Below are positions 60,769-64,000 of a DNA stretch of 64,000 nucleotides, in pieces. How positions within the stretch are numbered: position 1 is the stretch's first letter; each line of letters starts with the position of its first letter. The translations under genes and the position numbers were made by a program. This stretch comes from Zygnema circumcarinatum. Taxonomy: Eukaryota; Streptophyta; Zygnematophyceae; Zygnematales; Zygnemataceae. The stretch covers positions 534,219 through 598,218 of the forward strand of contig CM074817.1 of NCBI GenBank assembly GCA_037447605.1, written 5' to 3'. Below the pieces are notes generated by a model. It was not told the origin of the DNA, searched no databases, and was given only the letters and a program-made list of their open reading frames with translations.

Positions 60769-63740
60769 TCACAGACAGCGCGCCAGCACCTCGCTGGCCG
60801 TCGGCCGCAGTTCCGGCTGGCGGTGGAGCAGCATCCGCACGAGCCGAGTGAGCGCGTCCGACCTGCCAGGTGGCAGCGCGACCGCGCCCTCCCGAGGGGG
60901 CCCCGAGCGCGGCAGCTGCTGCCCTGCGGCGACCTCGTAGAGCATGGCGCCAAAACTGTACATGTCGGACGCGGGGCTCGGCTCGCTGTCCTTGAGCAGC
61001 TCCGGGGCCACGTAGGCGCCGTCCCCTTCCTCCCAGTCCCACTGCTTCCTCAGCACCGCCAGCCCAAAGTCTCCAATCTTCAAGTCACCTGGGAACCATC
61101 TCGAGAAAAGGAGTGGTGAATGCATGCCCCACATTATCTTATACACGCGAACCAACACGTCCCCTTTCCCTCTCCCTCTCCCTCTCCCTCTCTCTCTCTC
61201 TCTCCTCTTTCGTCCTCACTCTCTCTCGCACACGACGGCACACACGCCTACACACTAGTACGAGCTGCTGCAATGTGCAATGGAACGCCTACTTACCGTG
61301 CGCATCGAGAAACACATTGTCCGGCTTGACGTCCAGATGTAGCACCCCCGCGGCATGGATGTGCTCCAGACCAGAAGCAATCTGCCGCACAAACGTCCAG
61401 ATCTGCAGCCGCCGCTTCTTCCCCTTTATAATATTAGTGGGAACCACATGCCCGCTGACAACCCCATTAGGTCCAACACTACGAAACATGAAAGTGGACA
61501 GAAGGACCGGAAAGAAAGTCTTGAGCGTCCAAAACCAGCCTGTAGAGAACGAACCGACAGGGCTCCCACTCCCTCTCGCCATGGCCGGATGCGTATTTAC
61601 TCTCTTGCCCAACTAAGTGCCAAATGCTTGTAAATGCCTCGCCTCAGGTTTTCCTTCACTTTCCTTTCCTTCCCTGAGTGGTCGGGACGCACCTGCGGCT
61701 CCGGCAGGGGGTCGGCGAGGGTGTCGAGCAGCGCCCGGAGGCTGCCCCCCTCGCAGAGTTCCATCTGGATGTAGAAGTGCGCGTCCTGCTGCCACCCGCG
61801 GTAGCACTTCACCACGTGCGGGTGCTCCGCGAGCGCGGCCGCGCTCTGCAGTTCGTGGAGGTACCGCTCGCGGTCGTCGCGGCTGCGGAACTGCCGCCGA
61901 CTCATCTTCACGGCGCAGAGGGCGCCCCGCCGCCGGTCGCGAGCTTCGTACACCTGCGACCGCAACAGCAGCAGACGGCTCAACGCTTGCATACGCAGTC
62001 GTCAACAATGAAATCTTGGCTAATTCTCCAAATTCGTTACTGGTGACCATCCTTTTTTGTTCGTTATTGAAGTGACTGACTACGATTTTCATATAATTTA
62101 ATTCTTATATGCGACAGGTGGTGTACTTGGAGGGTCGAATGACCAGCCACGAGGGAGGACTTACGTCTACTTCAAAAGCTCATTTTACAACACCCGCCCC
62201 AAGAAACCTTTGTTGTCCTTCTAAAGAAGCAAGAGCGAGTTACGAAAAGAGACTATGAAAATAAACAAACAATAAAAGACATGTGATCTCAGTCCTGGCG
62301 GCTTCAGTTGGTTTTGAATCCACAACGGGCGTGGCATCGACTTCTTGTGAAGATCGCCAGATTCGCCACTCGGACTTTGACTGCAAGGTTCCTTTGGGGG
62401 CTGAAATCATGTCCGACTCAAATGCGGCAGCGGACAGAGAGACGTACCGTGCTTGAAGAACCACGTCCAATTTCTCGAAGAAACTCAAAATGGCGATCAA
62501 ATGTGAAGACACTGAAGGAGCGCTTCAGATGAGTCGTCAAGAGCAGCTTCGTGTCGTTCAGACTGCTCTGCCGCGCCAACTCCTTCGTCCTGCTCCCTCC
62601 CCCGCAGGCAATGTCAGTCCCCCCCCTTCCTCTGAACCCCCTTACAGCCCCCCTCCCCCCGCCCGCACCCCCACATGCCCCCCCCCTGCAGGCGAGCCCG
62701 CCCCTCCCTCCTGACAACACAACAGGGCGGCGGAGGGTGCCCACCGCGCGTTGGGCGCGTCCGGACACTCGAGGCGGAGCGGGCTGCAGGGGGCGCTGGG
62801 CGTGGTGGGAGACCCGGGCTCGCTGCCGGCCTCCATGGCCGCTCGCGGCGCCCGGCTGCCGGGCAGGGCCGCCTCGGCGACTTCCTCCGCCGGGAATCTG
62901 AACCTGCTCGGCGCGTGGCTGTACCCCTCGGAGCCCTCCGTCTGAACAACAGAGGCATGCACGGGAAAGCAGCTGCCATGAATCGCATCGCACATAGGAG
63001 GCATCTAACCTGGAAAACGAAGTCGTCCTCATATTGAGCACACAGTGCAGGCAGCAGAGACGCACCTCGGAATCTTCCCGGAGGTGGCGGCCCGCCACAG
63101 CAGACTCCTCCGAGACGGTGAGCCTCCTGGGCACGTCAATGAAGCAGCGCCGCAGGCCCGCTTGCCGCACAGACCGGCCCGAGCGGGGCAGGCTTTCTCC
63201 ATGGCTGCTGCTGGAGGAGACCTCCTGCGCTCCTCTGCCATTCTCCATCCCTGAGTCGGCTGGGCAGGTTGCGGCCACGCCCTCCATGGCAGGAGAGCGC
63301 ACCTCCATCGGAGATAGGATGTCCGGACCAGGCCCTGCTCTCCACAAAACGCACTCAGTTTCATTGCTTCCACGCGATGCTCTACCCTTCGACAAAAAGC
63401 ATGCATTGATCCGTACAGGTGAGAGCATACCCATAAGCACACTAACAGGAGAAGCTTCAGGAGCCTTCGATTTAGACATAGGTGGCGACCTCATCGCCAT
63501 AGCTGCGGCTGCTTCTGTGATTCCCTCTACCAATAACAATGCTGAGCTCTTTCTGCTCCGCCCCCGGCGACTAGGGGTGCCCTTCGCCACTGGCGGCACC
63601 CCCCTGCGGTGCGCAGAGGGGGGAGGCGTGGCCGCCCGCGCCCCCCGCTCTGCTCCTCCCGCCCCTGCCCCCGTCCCCGTCCCCGTCCCCGTCCCCGCCC
63701 GCCTCCGGCTCGGAGTGGCCTTCGCGCAGGAGGCCGCCCC
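60769..63740 (-). CDS. WEE1: WEE1-like protein kinase
   Basis: Kinase exons: 62589-62448, 61953-61693, 61423-61297 and 61088-60769 (stop). Diagnostic elements: glycine loop EIGRGSSSTV, ATP Lys in CAVKMSRRQF, alpha-C Glu in YLHELQSAA, catalytic loop HLDVKPDNVFL, IGDFGLAV, and EEGDGAYVAPELL in the activation segment, as in WEE1/MYT1 kinases. WEE1 phosphorylates the inhibitory Tyr of cyclin-dependent kinases to hold cells before mitosis; in plants it mainly serves the replication checkpoint. The N-terminal regulatory part is in about 63740-63066 (Ser/Pro/Arg-rich, with SPMEVRSPAM and TPSRRR motifs) and about 62955-62720 (GSPTTPSAPCSPLRL, likely CDK sites). An acceptor at about 63740 suggests another exon upstream; otherwise Met 63500 starts the protein. 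The GGGAAG acceptor at 61423 has an alternative 18 nt downstream. Confidence 0.85.
61158..61212. repeat. CT-rich tract in a WEE1 intron
   Basis: CCCTCT then CT units lie near the 5' end of the last intron. Confidence 0.85.
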
Positions 63741-63867
63741 TGAACGGTGCAGTGCCACCAGGAGGAGGAGTTAGCCGCCTGCACGCTCTCTCCCAACCAC
63801 ACTAAAAAGGCTTGCAGTGCACGCCAGAGTGCCCACCTGGCCATAGTCCTCTTTTCCGAAAAAAGGG

Positions 63868-64000
63868 ACCCTCCCTCCCTCCCTCCCCTCCCTCTCCTTC
63901 CCTCCCCTTCCCTCCCATCCCCTCCCCTCCCTCCCATCCCCTCCCTCTCCTCCCTCTCCTCCCTCACCTCCCTCACCTCCCTCACCTCCCTCCCCTCCCT
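63868..64000. repeat. Pyrimidine tract (CCCTC)n at the window end
   Basis: CCCTCCCTCC and CCTCACCTC units run to the window edge, upstream of the WEE1-like gene. The arginine/glutamate-rich frame on the other strand is a composition artefact. Confidence 0.85.

Overview
The window is nuclear DNA of a photosynthetic eukaryote of the green-plant lineage, most likely a streptophyte alga or an early-diverging land plant. Three observations support this. All genes are split by GT-AG introns with T-rich interiors, and coding exons are much more GC-rich than introns. The gene content is plant-like: a group A (ABF/AREB/ABI5-type) bZIP factor with the C1-C4 motifs, an EMF2/VRN2-type Polycomb protein, a plastid-targeted porphobilinogen deaminase, an F-box/LysM protein and a plant-type WEE1 kinase. 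Telomere-like arrays of TTTTAGGG type are present, a unit known from some green algae and klebsormidiophytes. I cannot name the species.

Layout. 0-6.2 kb: a divergent pair, the 5' end of a SURF2-like gene (-) and an ABCD half-transporter (+). 7.4-9.5 kb: F-box/LysM gene (-). 10.5-13.8 kb: a protein with a C-terminal CNOT4-type RING (+). 15.3-22.5 kb: EMF2-like PRC2 subunit (-). 22.6-24.3 kb: CCCTAA telomere-like arrays holding a Mutator-like element (224-bp terminal inverted repeats and an 8-bp target duplication). 24.5-27.0 kb: mitochondrial NFU-type Fe-S scaffold (+). 28.5-30.1 kb: a long TTTTAGGG/TTTTTAGGG array ending at a 100-N assembly gap. 31.3-34 kb: low-complexity DNA and a small secreted cysteine-rich protein (-). 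34.2-37.5 kb: HEMC (-). 37.5-41.1 kb: gene-poor and purine-rich. 41.1-50.1 kb: a MORC-type GHKL ATPase with an N-terminal SPOC-like region and a CW zinc finger (+). 51.2-55.0 kb: a PapA/condensation-type acyltransferase (-). 56.7-58.6 kb: the bZIP (+), sharing with the acyltransferase a 1.65-kb GC-rich intergenic region that carries five CACGTG boxes. 60.8-63.7 kb: WEE1-like kinase (-).

The genes are unrelated housekeeping, chromatin and signalling genes; nothing is operonic. Exon models were made by eye from open frames, splice sites and phase. For ABCD, F-box/LysM, NFU, HEMC, bZIP and MORC the exon lengths sum to a multiple of three. The 5' parts of EMF2, WEE1 and the RING gene, and the middle of the acyltransferase, remain unresolved.

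The most unusual region is 22.6-30.2 kb. Telomere-like arrays flank the NFU gene in the orientation of two chromosome ends, and the second array abuts the scaffold gap, so a real telomere or a mis-join is possible.
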